A DNA stretch of 64,000 bases from Burkholderiaceae bacterium (lineage in GTDB: Bacteria; Pseudomonadota; Gammaproteobacteria; Burkholderiales; Burkholderiaceae_C), in the NCBI GenBank assembly GCA_016790515.1, contig JAEUOY010000077.1:1-64000 (forward strand), read 5' to 3'. Numbering within the stretch: the first letter of the stretch is position 1; every line of letters begins with the position of its first letter. Positions 8,392 through 17,367 of the stretch are shown one piece after another. The notes below the pieces were generated by a model, which was given only the letters and a program-made list of their open reading frames with translations, was not told the origin of the DNA and searched no databases. The position numbers and the translations under genes are program-made.

Positions 8392-8919
8392 ATGCAGGTC
8401 CTGCCCTTGCTCGCGCCGGTGGCCCCGGCGCCAGTTCTCATCCGGCTGGTCGGACGGGTGGTGGACTGGACGGTGATCGCCATCGGCGCCCTAATGGCGA
8501 CGATGGTGTTCATCAATGTCTGCCTGCACCTGTTCCACAAGGATCTGGCCTGGGTCACCGAGTTCGGCGAGCTGCTGATGGTGTGGGTCACCTTCCTTGG
8601 CGGTGCCTGCGCGGCGCAGCGCGGCGCGCACATGACCATCACCGAATTCATCGACAAGCTCGAGCCGGCACGTCGCCGCTGGGCCGACCTGGCGGTGCAG
8701 TCGGCCTGCCTGGCCATGCTGCTGGTGCTGGTGCGCTTTGGCTGGTCGCTGGTGAACGCCAACTGGGGCAACCAGCTCACCGTGCTGGAGTGGCCGATGG
8801 CCTTCCAGTACATGGGCATGGCGGTGGGCTGCACGCTGATGGCGCTCTTCGTCGCCTGGGACCTGTGGCAGATCGCGCGCGGCGTGCCGCGTGAAGAGCG
8901 CTATCCGAAGGCCGATTGA
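8392..8919 (+). CDS. TRAP transporter small permease, DctQ type
   Basis: A 175-residue inner-membrane protein with four predicted helices and the DctQ hallmark near the second helix (WVTEFGELLMVWVTFLGGAC). It forms the small subunit that supports the DctM transporter and helps dock the binding protein. Four bases separate it from dctP and four from the dctM ATG, so it is clearly part of the same transcript. Confidence 0.9.
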   Translation: MQVLPLLAPVAPAPVLIRLVGRVVDWTVIAIGALMATMVFINVCLHLFHKDLAWVTEFGELLMVWVTFLGGACAAQRGAHMTITEFIDKLEPARRRWADLAVQSACLAMLLVLVRFGWSLVNANWGNQLTVLEWPMAFQYMGMAVGCTLMALFVAWDLWQIARGVPREERYPKAD

Positions 8920-8923
8920 CACC

Positions 8924-10213
8924 ATGCTCGCCCTGACCCTGTTCGGCATCTTCTTCGTCATCGCGCTGGCCGGTGTGCCGCTGCTGTATTCGATCCTCAT
9001 CACCACCACCGGCGTCATCGCGCTGCAGGGCCTGGGCCATCCGCTGGAAACCATCTTCCTGTCCTTCATCGGCGGCGTCGAGCCGTTCATCCTGCTGGCG
9101 GTGCCGCTGTTCATCTTTGCGGGCGAACTGCTGGCGCAGGGTGGCGTGGGCAAGCGCATCGTCGAGTTCGCTCGCGTGCTCTTCGGCTGGCTGCCCGGCG
9201 GGCTGGGCGTGGTCACCGTCATCAGCTGCACGATGTTCGGCGGTGTTTCGGGCTCGGCCATTGCCGACACCGCGGCCATCGGTTCGCTGGTCATTCCGGC
9301 GATGGTGGCGCGCGGCTATTCGCGTGGCTTCGCGGCAGCGCTGCTGGCGGTGGCCGGCACCGTCGCGTTGCTGATGCCGCTGTCGATTCCGTTCCTGGTC
9401 TATGCCTTCATCTCGGGCGTGTCGATGCGTACGCTGTCGATGGCCGGGCTGCTGCCGGCGATTGCCACTGCGCTGGCGCTGATCGTCGTGTGCATGTGGC
9501 ACGGCCGCAAGACCGGCGTGGACAACGGCGAGGACCGCTCCACGCCCGCACAGATCTGGGCCGCGGCCAAGGACGCCGGCCCGGCGCTGCTGATGCCGCT
9601 GATCATCATCGGCGGCATCTGGAGCGGCAAGTTCACGCCCAGCGAGTCGGCGGCGGTGGCGGTGTTCTACGGCCTGGCCGTGTCCCTGTTCTATTACAAG
9701 GACCTGAGCTGGCGGCGCATCCCGCAGTTGCTGCTGAACGCCTTCACCACCAGCGCCACGGTGATGCTGGTCATCGGCGCCACCGGCGCGATGGCCTGGC
9801 TGATCACCGTCGAGCAGGTGGCGGTGCAGATGGCCGAGTGGATCCAGGCGGTGGCGACGCTGCCGTGGATGTTCCTGCTGCTGTTCAACGTCTGCCTGCT
9901 GCTGCTGGGCATCTTCATCGAGCCGCTGCCGGCGATGCTGCTGTGCGCGCCGCTGTTCCTGCCGCTGGCCAGGCACTTCGGCATGGACATGGTGCACATC
10001 GGGGTGATGATGACCGCCAACCTCGCGATCGCGCTGTACACGCCGCCGGTGGGCGGCACGCTGTTCGTCGCCGCCAAGCTCGCGCATGCGGGGATCGGCG
10101 AGATCACCCGCTACCTGTGGCCGCTGATTGCGGCGACCTTCACCGTCGTGCTGCTGATCAGCTACCTGCCGCAGCTGTCACTGTGGCTGCCGCGGCTGAT
10201 CCAGTCGTTCTGA
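8924..10213 (+). CDS. TRAP transporter large permease, DctM type
   Basis: A 429-residue polytopic protein with about twelve helices. Signature segments are VSGSAIADTAAIGSLVIPAM in the first half and FTPSESAAVAVFYG and NLAIALYTPPVGGTLF in the second, all characteristic of DctM/SiaM ion-acid symporters. It provides the transport channel. The ATG at 8924 was preferred to an upstream in-frame ATG (8891) that would lie inside dctQ. Confidence 0.93.
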   Translation: MLALTLFGIFFVIALAGVPLLYSILITTTGVIALQGLGHPLETIFLSFIGGVEPFILLAVPLFIFAGELLAQGGVGKRIVEFARVLFGWLPGGLGVVTVISCTMFGGVSGSAIADTAAIGSLVIPAMVARGYSRGFAAALLAVAGTVALLMPLSIPFLVYAFISGVSMRTLSMAGLLPAIATALALIVVCMWHGRKTGVDNGEDRSTPAQIWAAAKDAGPALLMPLIIIGGIWSGKFTPSESAAVAVFYGLAVSLFYYKDLSWRRIPQLLLNAFTTSATVMLVIGATGAMAWLITVEQVAVQMAEWIQAVATLPWMFLLLFNVCLLLLGIFIEPLPAMLLCAPLFLPLARHFGMDMVHIGVMMTANLAIALYTPPVGGTLFVAAKLAHAGIGEITRYLWPLIAATFTVVLLISYLPQLSLWLPRLIQSF

Positions 10214-10221
10214 GGACCGAC

Positions 10222-10512
10222 ATGCTTGCCCTCGTCGTAGAGTTCCGCATCCGCCAGGCCGACGTCGATGCCTTCGATGCCGCCATCCGCGCCAACGCGC
10301 AGTCCTCGGTCGAACGCGAACCGGGCTGCCGGCAGTTCGACGTGTGCCGCGACCCGCAAGACGCCCAGCGCTTCTTCCTGTACGAGCTGTACGACGACGA
10401 GGCGGCGATCCAGGCGCACCTGCAGTCGGCGCACTTCCTCGAGATGGAGGCCACCACCGCGGGCTGGGTCGAGGCCAAGACGGTGCGCAAGCTGCGGCGG
10501 ACTTCACCGTGA
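10222..10512 (+). CDS. Antibiotic biosynthesis monooxygenase (ABM)-fold protein
   Basis: A 96-residue ferredoxin-like alpha-beta protein with the ABM pattern: VVEFRIRQADVDAFDAAI, then EPGCRQFDVCRDPQDAQRFF, LYELYDDEAAIQAHLQSAHF. Such small dimeric proteins include quinol monooxygenases, LsrG-type isomerases and many members of unknown role. Its place between a TRAP transporter and an OtnK-type kinase suggests a helper step, such as isomerisation of an unstable oxo-acid, but the reaction cannot be read from the sequence. Confidence 0.8.
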   Translation: MLALVVEFRIRQADVDAFDAAIRANAQSSVEREPGCRQFDVCRDPQDAQRFFLYELYDDEAAIQAHLQSAHFLEMEATTAGWVEAKTVRKLRRTSP

Positions 10513-10549
10513 TCGCGACGAACCCTTCGGCCATCGAGCCGCCCGCACC

Positions 10550-11836
10550 ATGAGCCTGATCCTGGGCTGCATCGCCGACGACTTCACCGGCGGCACCGAC
10601 CTGGCCAACAACCTGGTGCGGGCCGGCATGCGCACCGTGCAGGTGATCGGCGTGCCGGACCACGACAACCCAGGTGCCGCACCCGACTGCGACGCGGTGG
10701 TGGTCGCACTGAAGTCGCGCACCGCGGCGGTGGCCGAAGCGGTGGCGCAGTCGCGGGCCGCGGCGCACTGGCTGCGCAGAGAGGGCGCAACGCAGATCTA
10801 CTTCAAGGTCTGCTCGACCTTCGATTCCACGCCGCACGGAAACATCGGCCCGGTGGCCGAGGCCCTGATGGACGAGCTCGGCGCCGACTTCGCCGTCGTC
10901 ACGCCGGCTTTCCCGGAGAACGCGCGTACCGTCTTCAAGGGCCACCTGTTCGTCGGCGACCAGCTGCTGTCGGACAGCCCGATGAAGCACCACCCGTTGA
11001 CGCCGATGACCGATGCCAACCTGGTGCGCGTGCTGCAGGCGCAGCTGGACCCTGCCCGCGGCCGGCGTGTGGGGCTCATCGACTACCGCTGCGTGGCCCA
11101 GGGCGCGGCAGCCATCGGCCAGCGCATCGGCGCACTGCGCGAACAAGGTTTCGCCTTCGCCATTGCCGACGCGTTGAGCGACGACGATCTGCGCCGTCTG
11201 GCCGACGCCTCGGCAGCGCTGCCGCTGGTGGTTGCCGGCTCGGGGTTGGCCATCGGCATCCCGGCGCGGCACGGCCTGCAGCCGGATGCGCAGGCCGCGA
11301 AGCTGCCGCCGCCCGGCGGCGCAGCGGCCGTGCTGTCGGGCAGTTGTTCGGCGGCGACCAATGCGCAGGTGGCGGCCTTCATCGCGGGTGGCGGCGAGGC
11401 CTTGGCAGTGGACCCGCTGCGCCTCGCCGCCGGCCACGACGCGGCGGCCGAGGCGCTGGCCTGGGCCCGGCCGCGGCTGGACGCCAGGCGAGCGCTGCTG
11501 GTCTATGCCACCGCCGCGCCCGAGGCCGTGCGCGCGGTGCAGCAGCAACTGGGCGCCGAGCATGCCGGCGCCCTGGTGGAGCAGGCGCTCTCGCGCATTG
11601 CCGTCGGCCTGGTCGAAGCCGGTGTCGGCCGGCTGGTGGTGGCCGGCGGCGAGACCTCGGGCGCCTGTGTGCAGGCCCTGGGCATCGCGCAGTTGCGCAT
11701 CGGGACGCAGATCGACCCCGGGGTGCCCTGGTGCCATGCGGCCACGCCGCTGCGCCGCGAAGGGCTGCACCTGGCGCTGAAGTCCGGCAACTTTGGCGGC
11801 AGCGACTTCTTCAGCCGCGCCTTCGGCCTGCCGTGA
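10550..11836 (+). CDS. otnK: Four-carbon acid sugar kinase (DUF1537), OtnK-like
   Basis: A 428-residue DUF1537 kinase. The N-terminal domain starts with GCIADDFTGGTDLANNLVRA and carries FKVCSTFDSTPHGNIGPV; the C-terminal nucleotide domain has VLSGSCSAATNAQ and the glycine-rich VVAGGETSGACVQALGI. Experimentally studied members phosphorylate four-carbon acid sugars: OtnK uses 3-oxo-tetronate, DtnK D-threonate. The class II aldolase overlapping it by 4 bp is the usual OtnC partner, which favours the 3-oxo-tetronate branch. The symbol follows that context and family resemblance, not a proven assay. Confidence 0.88.
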   Translation: MSLILGCIADDFTGGTDLANNLVRAGMRTVQVIGVPDHDNPGAAPDCDAVVVALKSRTAAVAEAVAQSRAAAHWLRREGATQIYFKVCSTFDSTPHGNIGPVAEALMDELGADFAVVTPAFPENARTVFKGHLFVGDQLLSDSPMKHHPLTPMTDANLVRVLQAQLDPARGRRVGLIDYRCVAQGAAAIGQRIGALREQGFAFAIADALSDDDLRRLADASAALPLVVAGSGLAIGIPARHGLQPDAQAAKLPPPGGAAAVLSGSCSAATNAQVAAFIAGGGEALAVDPLRLAAGHDAAAEALAWARPRLDARRALLVYATAAPEAVRAVQQQLGAEHAGALVEQALSRIAVGLVEAGVGRLVVAGGETSGACVQALGIAQLRIGTQIDPGVPWCHAATPLRREGLHLALKSGNFGGSDFFSRAFGLP

Positions 11837-12495
11837 GCGACGAAGACCTTCTGCGCGGCGAGATCTGCCGCGTCGGCCGCTCGCTGTACGAGCGCGGCTA
11901 CGTGCACGCCAGCGCCGGCAACATCAGCGTGCGGCTGGACGACGGCAGCGTGCTGATCACACCCACCGATGCCTGCCTGGGCACGCTGGACCCGGCGCGG
12001 CTGGCGCACATCGATGCCGCCGGTACGCAGACCGGCGGCGACCGTGCGAGCAAGACGCTGGCACTGCACCGGCGCATCTACGCTGCCGCGCCCGAGGCCC
12101 GCTGCGTGATCCACACCCACAGCACCCATCTGGTGGCGCTGACGCTGCAGGGTGTGTGGGCAGAGCAGGACATCCTGCCGCCGATCACGCCCTACTACGT
12201 GATGAAGGTCGGCCATGTGCCGCTGATCCCGTACCACCGGCCCGGCGATGCGCAGGTGGCGCAACTCGTGGCGCAGCGAATCGCTGCGATGGCCGCGCGC
12301 GGCACGCCGATCCGCGCAGTGATGCTCGAACGGCTGGGGCCGAACGTCTGGCACCGCAGCCCGGCCGAAGCCAGCGCGGTGCTCGAGGAACTGGAAGAGA
12401 CTGCGAAGCTGTGGCTGCTGTGCAAGCCGAAGCCCGCGCCGCTGGACGAGGCGCAGATCGAGGCCTTGCGCCGGCAGTTCGGCGCCGCCTGGTAG
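11833..12495 (+). CDS. otnC: Class II aldolase, OtnC-like 3-oxo-tetronate 4-phosphate decarboxylase
   Basis: A 220-residue class II aldolase/adducin-type enzyme starting at a GTG that overlaps the kinase stop. Zinc ligands are visible as H94 and H96 in VIHTHSTH and a third histidine at about 135 (IPYHRPGD); the N-terminal phosphate-binding patch is SAGNISVRLDDG. In the known pathway OtnC decarboxylates 3-oxo-tetronate 4-phosphate to dihydroxyacetone phosphate. ASKTLALH replaces the S-S-E-W-x-x-H segment of fuculose-phosphate aldolases, fitting the decarboxylase branch. It is the last gene of the operon. Confidence 0.85.
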   Translation: MSDEDLLRGEICRVGRSLYERGYVHASAGNISVRLDDGSVLITPTDACLGTLDPARLAHIDAAGTQTGGDRASKTLALHRRIYAAAPEARCVIHTHSTHLVALTLQGVWAEQDILPPITPYYVMKVGHVPLIPYHRPGDAQVAQLVAQRIAAMAARGTPIRAVMLERLGPNVWHRSPAEASAVLEELEETAKLWLLCKPKPAPLDEAQIEALRRQFGAAW

Positions 12496-12576
12496 CCAGC
12501 TGCCTCAACGCCCCCGCGCTTGCAGCATCTGCTGCAGCGTGGCCGAGGCGGGATCCATGGCTGCGGTGAACACCGT

Positions 12577-12747
12577 CTGAACGTCGTGGGCATCTTCCGC
12601 AACGACCGTGCGATCACCCGACTGGTCGGCGCGATGCTGCTCGAACCGAGCGACGAGTGGGCCCTGCAGCGCCGCTACATGCAGCTTGAAGGCCTACAAA
12701 CCCTCAGCGACACCGCCCCGGCTCGCCTGCCGGCCGGGCAGCGCTGA
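12577..12747 (+). pseudogene. IS256-family transposase, C-terminal remnant
   Basis: The last 57 codons before a TGA at 12745-12747 match the C-terminal end of IS256-type transposases (NVVGIFRNDRAITRLVGAML, then DEWALQRRYMQLEGLQTLSD). The rest of the gene is absent. Immediately to the left, 12505-12579 read on the minus strand gives a 24-residue tail (VFTAAMDPASATLQQMLQARG and a TGA), perhaps the end of another gene cut by the same event. Together these explain most of the otherwise gene-free 340 bases between the aldolase and the tRNA. Confidence 0.7.
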
Positions 12748-12836
12748 GCACCGCGTGCCGCTCAGCCCGTCCGGGCTGTGGACCTGCACCAGGCGATGGG
12801 ACACGATCGCTCGGGGGACGTTCTGGGACCGCTTGC

Positions 12837-12913
12837 TGGCCTGCCCGGAGGGACTCGAACCCCCGACCTGCTGCTTAGAAGGCAGCTGCTCTATCCAGTT
12901 GAGCTACGGGCAG
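12837..12913 (-). tRNA. tRNA-Arg (anticodon TCT)
   Basis: On the minus strand the acceptor arms CTGCCCG and CGGGCAG pair perfectly, followed by discriminator G and an encoded CCA. The D arm is GCTC...GAGC, the anticodon stem GCTGC/GCAGC holds the loop CTTCTAA (anticodon TCT, arginine AGA), and the T loop is TTCGAGT. The gene is 77 nt. A -10-like TAGAAT lies 9 bases upstream (plus-strand 12922-12927). AGA is a rare codon in such a GC-rich genome. An IS256 remnant sits 90 bp away; no duplicated tRNA end was seen. Confidence 0.95.
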
Positions 12914-13005
12914 ATGGCCGGATTCTAGGAGTGCGGGTCACGAAGCCCCTGGCCCGGCCCGTGCCGGCTTAGCATCCGGCAGCCCTTGCCGAGCCTGCCC
13001 GCACC

Positions 13006-13761
13006 ATGCCGCCCATCGCCGCGCCCATGCCCCGGCGCCCGCTGCCGTCCGCCGAGCGATCCGACCGCCTCGATGCGCTGCGCGGCGCCGCCATCGTCTG
13101 GATGGTCGGCTTCCACTTCTGCTTCGACCTGAACCACTTCGGCTGGTTCGCGCCGCCCTTCGACTTCTACCGCGATCCGCTGTGGACGGTTCAGCGCACG
13201 CTGATCGTCACCCTGTTCCTGCTGTGCGCCGGCGCTTCCCAGGCGCTGGCGCTGCAGGCCGGCCTGGGCTGGCCGCGTTTCTGGCGGCGCTGGTGGCGGG
13301 TGGCCGGCTGCGCGCTGCTGGTGTCGCTGGGCTCGCTGTGGATGTTCCCGCGCAGCTGGATCAGCTTCGGCGTGCTGCACGGCATGGCGCTGATGCTGAT
13401 CCCCGCGCGACTGGCCGCGCCGCTGCGCGCCGGGCTGTGGCCGCTGGGTGCCGTGTTGCTGGCCTTGCCGTTCTGGGTTCAGCATCCGTTCTTCGACACC
13501 CGGCTGACCAACTGGGTCGGCCTGGTGACGCGCAAGCCGGTCACCGAGGATTTCGTGCCGCTGCTGCCCTGGCTGGGCGTGATGCTGTGGGGGCTCGCGC
13601 TCGGGCAGTGGCTGCTCGAGCAGCGCCGCGGCTGGCTGGCCGGGCCGTTGCCGGCGGCACTGGGCCCGCTGGCCGCCCTGGGGCGCTGGCCACTGACGAT
13701 CTACATGTTGCACCAGCCGCTGCTGATCGGCGCGCTGATGGTGGCGCAGGCGCTGCGGTGA
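13006..13761 (+). CDS. Heparan-alpha-glucosaminide N-acetyltransferase-like membrane protein (DUF1624)
   Basis: A 251-residue inner-membrane protein with about seven helices. The N-terminus carries the family motif [20 protein letters not shown]; further landmarks are [12 protein letters not shown] and a C-terminal [13 protein letters not shown]. Bacterial DUF1624 proteins resemble membrane acyltransferases, but their substrates are largely unknown. It lies 20 bp upstream of rlmB and may be co-transcribed with it. Confidence 0.82.
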   Translation: MPPIAAPMPRRPLPSAERSDRLDALRGAAIVWMVGFHFCFDLNHFGWFAPPFDFYRDPLWTVQRTLIVTLFLLCAGASQALALQAGLGWPRFWRRWWRVAGCALLVSLGSLWMFPRSWISFGVLHGMALMLIPARLAAPLRAGLWPLGAVLLALPFWVQHPFFDTRLTNWVGLVTRKPVTEDFVPLLPWLGVMLWGLALGQWLLEQRRGWLAGPLPAALGPLAALGRWPLTIYMLHQPLLIGALMVAQALR

Positions 13762-13780
13762 CAGCGACTACAGTGCGTCG

Positions 13781-14536
13781 ATGAGCACCAAGGTCCTGTT
13801 CGGCTTCCATGCCGTCACCGTGCGCCTGAAGACGGCGCCCGGATCGATTGTCGAGATCCATGTCGACGCCGCCCGGCGCGACGCGCGAATGCGCCAGTTC
13901 GTCGAGCGCGCCCAGGCCGCCGGCGTGAAACTGGTCGACAGCGACGACCAGCGCCTGATCCGCCTGGCCGGCAGTCCGCGCCACCAGGGCGTGGTCGCGC
14001 GCGTGACGCCGCTGGCGCAGCAGCATTCGCTGGACGACGTGCTCGATGCCGTCAGTGCCGCGCCACTGGTGCTGGTGCTCGACGGGGTGACCGACCCGCA
14101 CAACCTCGGCGCCTGCCTGCGGGTGGCCGATGGTGCCGGCGCGCATGCGGTGGTGGCGCCCAAGGACCACGCGGTGGGGCTGAACGCCACGGTGGCCAAG
14201 GTGGCCAGCGGCGCGGCCGAGACCGTGCCTTACCTGATGGTCACCAACCTCGCGCGCACGCTCAACGAGCTGAAGGAGCGCGGCCTCCAGGTCATCGGCA
14301 CCGCCGAGGACGCCGGGCAGACGCTCTACGACGTCGACCTCGGCGGCCCGGTCGCGCTGGTGCTCGGCGCCGAGGGCGCCGGCATGCGCGCGCTGACGCG
14401 CAAGACCTGCGACGCGCTGGTGCGCATCCCGATGGCCGGGGCGGTGGAGAGCCTCAACGTCTCGGTGGCCGCCGGCGTCTGCCTGTTCGAGGCGCGGCGG
14501 CAGCGCCTCGCCGCGGCGGGCCGACGGGGCGGTTGA
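13781..14536 (+). CDS. rlmB: 23S rRNA (guanosine-2'-O-)-methyltransferase RlmB
   Basis: A 251-residue SPOUT-class methyltransferase. The N-terminal substrate-binding domain opens with LFGFHAV; the knotted catalytic domain shows all three SpoU motifs: [24 protein letters not shown] and [17 protein letters not shown]. RlmB methylates the 2'-OH of a conserved guanosine (G2251 in E. coli numbering) in the 23S rRNA peptidyl-transferase region. Length and motifs are normal. Confidence 0.93.
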   Translation: MSTKVLFGFHAVTVRLKTAPGSIVEIHVDAARRDARMRQFVERAQAAGVKLVDSDDQRLIRLAGSPRHQGVVARVTPLAQQHSLDDVLDAVSAAPLVLVLDGVTDPHNLGACLRVADGAGAHAVVAPKDHAVGLNATVAKVASGAAETVPYLMVTNLARTLNELKERGLQVIGTAEDAGQTLYDVDLGGPVALVLGAEGAGMRALTRKTCDALVRIPMAGAVESLNVSVAAGVCLFEARRQRLAAAGRRGG

Positions 14537-14623
14537 AGGGCAGGGCGTGAACGGCAAGGCGTGAACGGCAGGGCGCGGCCACTCGCTACACTGGCCGGCA
14601 ACCCCGCTGCCGCCCGCCCTGCC

Positions 14624-15265
14624 ATGCCCGTGATCGCCATCTCCCACCCGCTGGTGCGCCACAAGATCGGCCTGCTGCGCGAGGACAGGATCTCGACCAA
14701 GAAGTTCCGCGAGCTGACCCATGAGCTGGCGCGGCTGCTGGCCTACGAGGCCACCGCCGACTTCCCGCTCGAGAAGACGACGATCGAGTGCTGGAGCGGG
14801 CCGGTCGAGGTCGACCAGATCGCCGGGCGCAAGGTCACGATCGTGCCGATCCTGCGCGCCGGGCTGGGCATGCTCGACGGCGTGCTCGACATGGTGCCGA
14901 ATGCCAAGATCAGCGTCGTCGGCCTGTCGCGCGACCACGAGACGCTGCAGCCGGTGCACTACTTCGAGAAGTTCGTCGGCCACCTGAGCGAACGCACCGC
15001 GATCATCGTCGACCCGATGCTGGCCACCGCCGGCTCGATGATCGCCACCATCGACCTGCTGAAGGACCGCGGCTGCCGCGACATCCGCGCGCTGGTGCTG
15101 GTGGCCGCGCCCGAGGGCATTGCCGCGCTGGCTGCGGCCCATCCCGACGTGCGCTGCTGGACCGCGGCGGTCGACAGCCACCTGAACGAGATCGGCTACA
15201 TCATCCCCGGCCTCGGCGACGCCGGCGACAAGATCTTCGGCACCAAGGACGAGGACACGCTGTGA
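14624..15265 (+). CDS. upp: Uracil phosphoribosyltransferase
   Basis: A 213-residue UPRT that converts uracil and PRPP to UMP in pyrimidine salvage. Visible features are [20 protein letters not shown] at the start, [10 protein letters not shown], and the PRPP loop [12 protein letters not shown], ending in the uracil-binding [13 protein letters not shown]. The ATG at 14624 was chosen because an upstream in-frame ATG (14561) would add 21 unusual residues before the conserved VIAISHPL start. Confidence 0.95.
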   Translation: MPVIAISHPLVRHKIGLLREDRISTKKFRELTHELARLLAYEATADFPLEKTTIECWSGPVEVDQIAGRKVTIVPILRAGLGMLDGVLDMVPNAKISVVGLSRDHETLQPVHYFEKFVGHLSERTAIIVDPMLATAGSMIATIDLLKDRGCRDIRALVLVAAPEGIAALAAAHPDVRCWTAAVDSHLNEIGYIIPGLGDAGDKIFGTKDEDTL

Positions 15266-15330
15266 GCCCGCCGGCGGCCGCGTCCGGCCGACCACCGGAC
15301 GTTCGGCATCGGCGCTAGCGCCGCCGCGGC

Positions 15331-16488
15331 ATGCCGGCCGATGCGCGCCAGCGCAGCCTGGTCTTCCTGTTCGCGGCCACCTTCGCCGAACTGGCCGGGC
15401 TGTTCATGTTCGGCCCGCTGCTGCTGATCACGCTGAAGGGCCGCGGGCTCGACACCGCCGCGGTCGGCGCCTTCGCGGCGCTGCAGTGGGCCGGGCTGCT
15501 GGCGGCCACGCCGTTCGCGTCGACCTGGGTGCATCGCCTGGGGCCGCGCCTGGCACTGCGGGTCAGCGGCGCGGTGCCGCTGCTCACGGTGGCCGGCATG
15601 GTCGCCACCCGGCACCTGGGACTCTGGGCGCTGCTGTACTTCGTCGGCGGGCTGGCTTCGGCGCTGCGCTGGATCCTGGCCGAGGCCACGGTGGCCGAAC
15701 TGGCCAGCGCCGCCCGGCGCGGCCGGGTGATGGGCCTGTTCGCGATGATGATCGGGCTGACCTTCATGATCGGCCCGGCGCTGCTGTCGGCGCTGCTGGC
15801 CGCCGGGCTCGACGGCACGGCCGCCGGCTGGGTGGCGGTGGCGCTGATCGCGCTGGGCCTGGTGCTGCTGCTGCCGGTGGCGCTGCCGCCGGCGGCACCG
15901 GCGGCACGGGAGGCAGCCGTCGGCTGGCGCGGCACCTGGGGCGCGCTGCTCGCGGCGCCGGTGGTGATGCTGACCGGCTTCGTCGGCGGCTTCTTCGAAT
16001 CGGGGCTGGCCGGCCTGCTGCCGCTGTACGGCCTGGCCGCGGGTTTCAGCGCGGCGATGTCGGCGCTGCTGGTCTCGGCCAGCGGCCTGGGCAGCACGCT
16101 GCTGGCCCTGGTGGCCGGCGAGGGCGCCGACCGCCTGCCGGTGCAGCGGCTGCGCCAGGCTTGCGCCGCGGCCTGCGCGATCGCCACGCTGGCGCTGCCG
16201 CTGGTGCCGGCCTGGCCGCCGCTGGCCGCGGCGATCGCCTTCGTCTGGGGCGGCGCCGGCGCCTCGCTGTACACGCTGGCGATGGTGCAGATCGGCGCGC
16301 GGCACCAGGGCGTCGCGCTGGTCAACAGCACCGCGGTGCTGGTGCTGGCCTACACCGCCGGCGGCATGGTTGCGCCGGCCGCCGGCGCGCTGATGCTGCA
16401 GTACGCCCCCGCGCTGGGCTTCCCGGCGCTGCTGCTGGCGGTGGCCGCGCTGGGGCTGTGGCGCAGCGGCAGCACGTCGTCGCGCTAG
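15331..16488 (+). CDS. Major facilitator superfamily transporter
   Basis: A 385-residue membrane protein with about twelve hydrophobic helices and an MFS-like loop between helices 2 and 3 (ASTWVHRLGPRLALR). A basic cytoplasmic segment (ASAARRGRVMG) follows helix 4. The general shape resembles sugar-efflux (SetA-like) or drug exporters, but nothing in the sequence fixes a substrate. It appears to be monocistronic, 65 bp after upp. Confidence 0.8.
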   Translation: MPADARQRSLVFLFAATFAELAGLFMFGPLLLITLKGRGLDTAAVGAFAALQWAGLLAATPFASTWVHRLGPRLALRVSGAVPLLTVAGMVATRHLGLWALLYFVGGLASALRWILAEATVAELASAARRGRVMGLFAMMIGLTFMIGPALLSALLAAGLDGTAAGWVAVALIALGLVLLLPVALPPAAPAAREAAVGWRGTWGALLAAPVVMLTGFVGGFFESGLAGLLPLYGLAAGFSAAMSALLVSASGLGSTLLALVAGEGADRLPVQRLRQACAAACAIATLALPLVPAWPPLAAAIAFVWGGAGASLYTLAMVQIGARHQGVALVNSTAVLVLAYTAGGMVAPAAGALMLQYAPALGFPALLLAVAALGLWRSGSTSSR

Positions 16489-16551
16489 CGCGCCGCGCTT
16501 CGGTACCATCGCGGCCGTTTTCGACACGAAATTCCTGCGGGAGCGACAACG

Positions 16552-17367
16552 ATGGCCATGGACGTGGTGGACTACGAGATCAAGGGCTCGGAGATGCAGT
16601 TCGTCGAGGTCGAACTCGACCCCGGCGAGGCCGCCGTCGGCGAGGCCGGCAGCCTGTTCTTCATGGATGCCGGTATCGGCATGGACACGGTGTTCGGCGA
16701 CGGCCGCGTCAACCCGGGCGGCGGCTTCTTCGGCAAGCTGCTGGGCGCCGGCAAGCGGCTGGTGACCGGCGAATCGCTGTTCACCACCGTCTACACCAAC
16801 CAGGCGCCGCAGAAGCAGAAGGTGGCCTTCGGCGCGCCGTACCCGGGCAAGATCCTGCCGATGGATCTGCGTCAGCTCGGCGGCATGCTGGTCTGCCAGA
16901 AGGACGCCTTCCTGTGCGCCGCGCGCGGCGTCTCGCTGGGCATCTTCTTCCAGCAGAAGCTGTCGGTCGGCTTCTTCGGCGGCGAGGGTTTCATCATGCA
17001 GAAGCTCGAGGGCGACGGCCTGGCCTTCGTCCATGCCGGCGGCACCGTGATCAGGCGCGAACTGCGCCCGGGCGAGACGCTGATGGTCGACACCGGCTGC
17101 GTCGTCGCGTTCACGCCGAACGTCGATTTCGAGATCCAGTACGTCGGCAAGATCAAGACCGCGCTGTTCGGCGGCGAGGGCCTGTTCTTCGCCAGGCTGA
17201 GCGGCCCGGGCACCGTGTGGCTGCAGAGCCTGCCGTTCTCGCGCCTGGCCAGCCGGGTGTTCGCCGCGGCGCCGCAGCGCGGCGGCTCGCGCGAGGAGGG
17301 CTCGGTGCTCGGCGGCCTGGCCGGCGGCAGCCTGCTCGGCGGCATCCTCGGCGGCGACGATGACTGA
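16552..17367 (+). CDS. AIM24/TIGR00266-family protein
   Basis: A 271-residue soluble protein of the AIM24 type with a beta-rich pseudo-repeat: [48 protein letters not shown] and [18 protein letters not shown]. The C-terminus ends in a glycine-rich run ([18 protein letters not shown]). The family is widespread and its biochemical role is not established; yeast Aim24 is linked to mitochondrial membrane organisation. It overlaps the creatininase gene by 8 bp, so the two are translationally coupled. Confidence 0.88.
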   Translation: MAMDVVDYEIKGSEMQFVEVELDPGEAAVGEAGSLFFMDAGIGMDTVFGDGRVNPGGGFFGKLLGAGKRLVTGESLFTTVYTNQAPQKQKVAFGAPYPGKILPMDLRQLGGMLVCQKDAFLCAARGVSLGIFFQQKLSVGFFGGEGFIMQKLEGDGLAFVHAGGTVIRRELRPGETLMVDTGCVVAFTPNVDFEIQYVGKIKTALFGGEGLFFARLSGPGTVWLQSLPFSRLASRVFAAAPQRGGSREEGSVLGGLAGGSLLGGILGGDDD

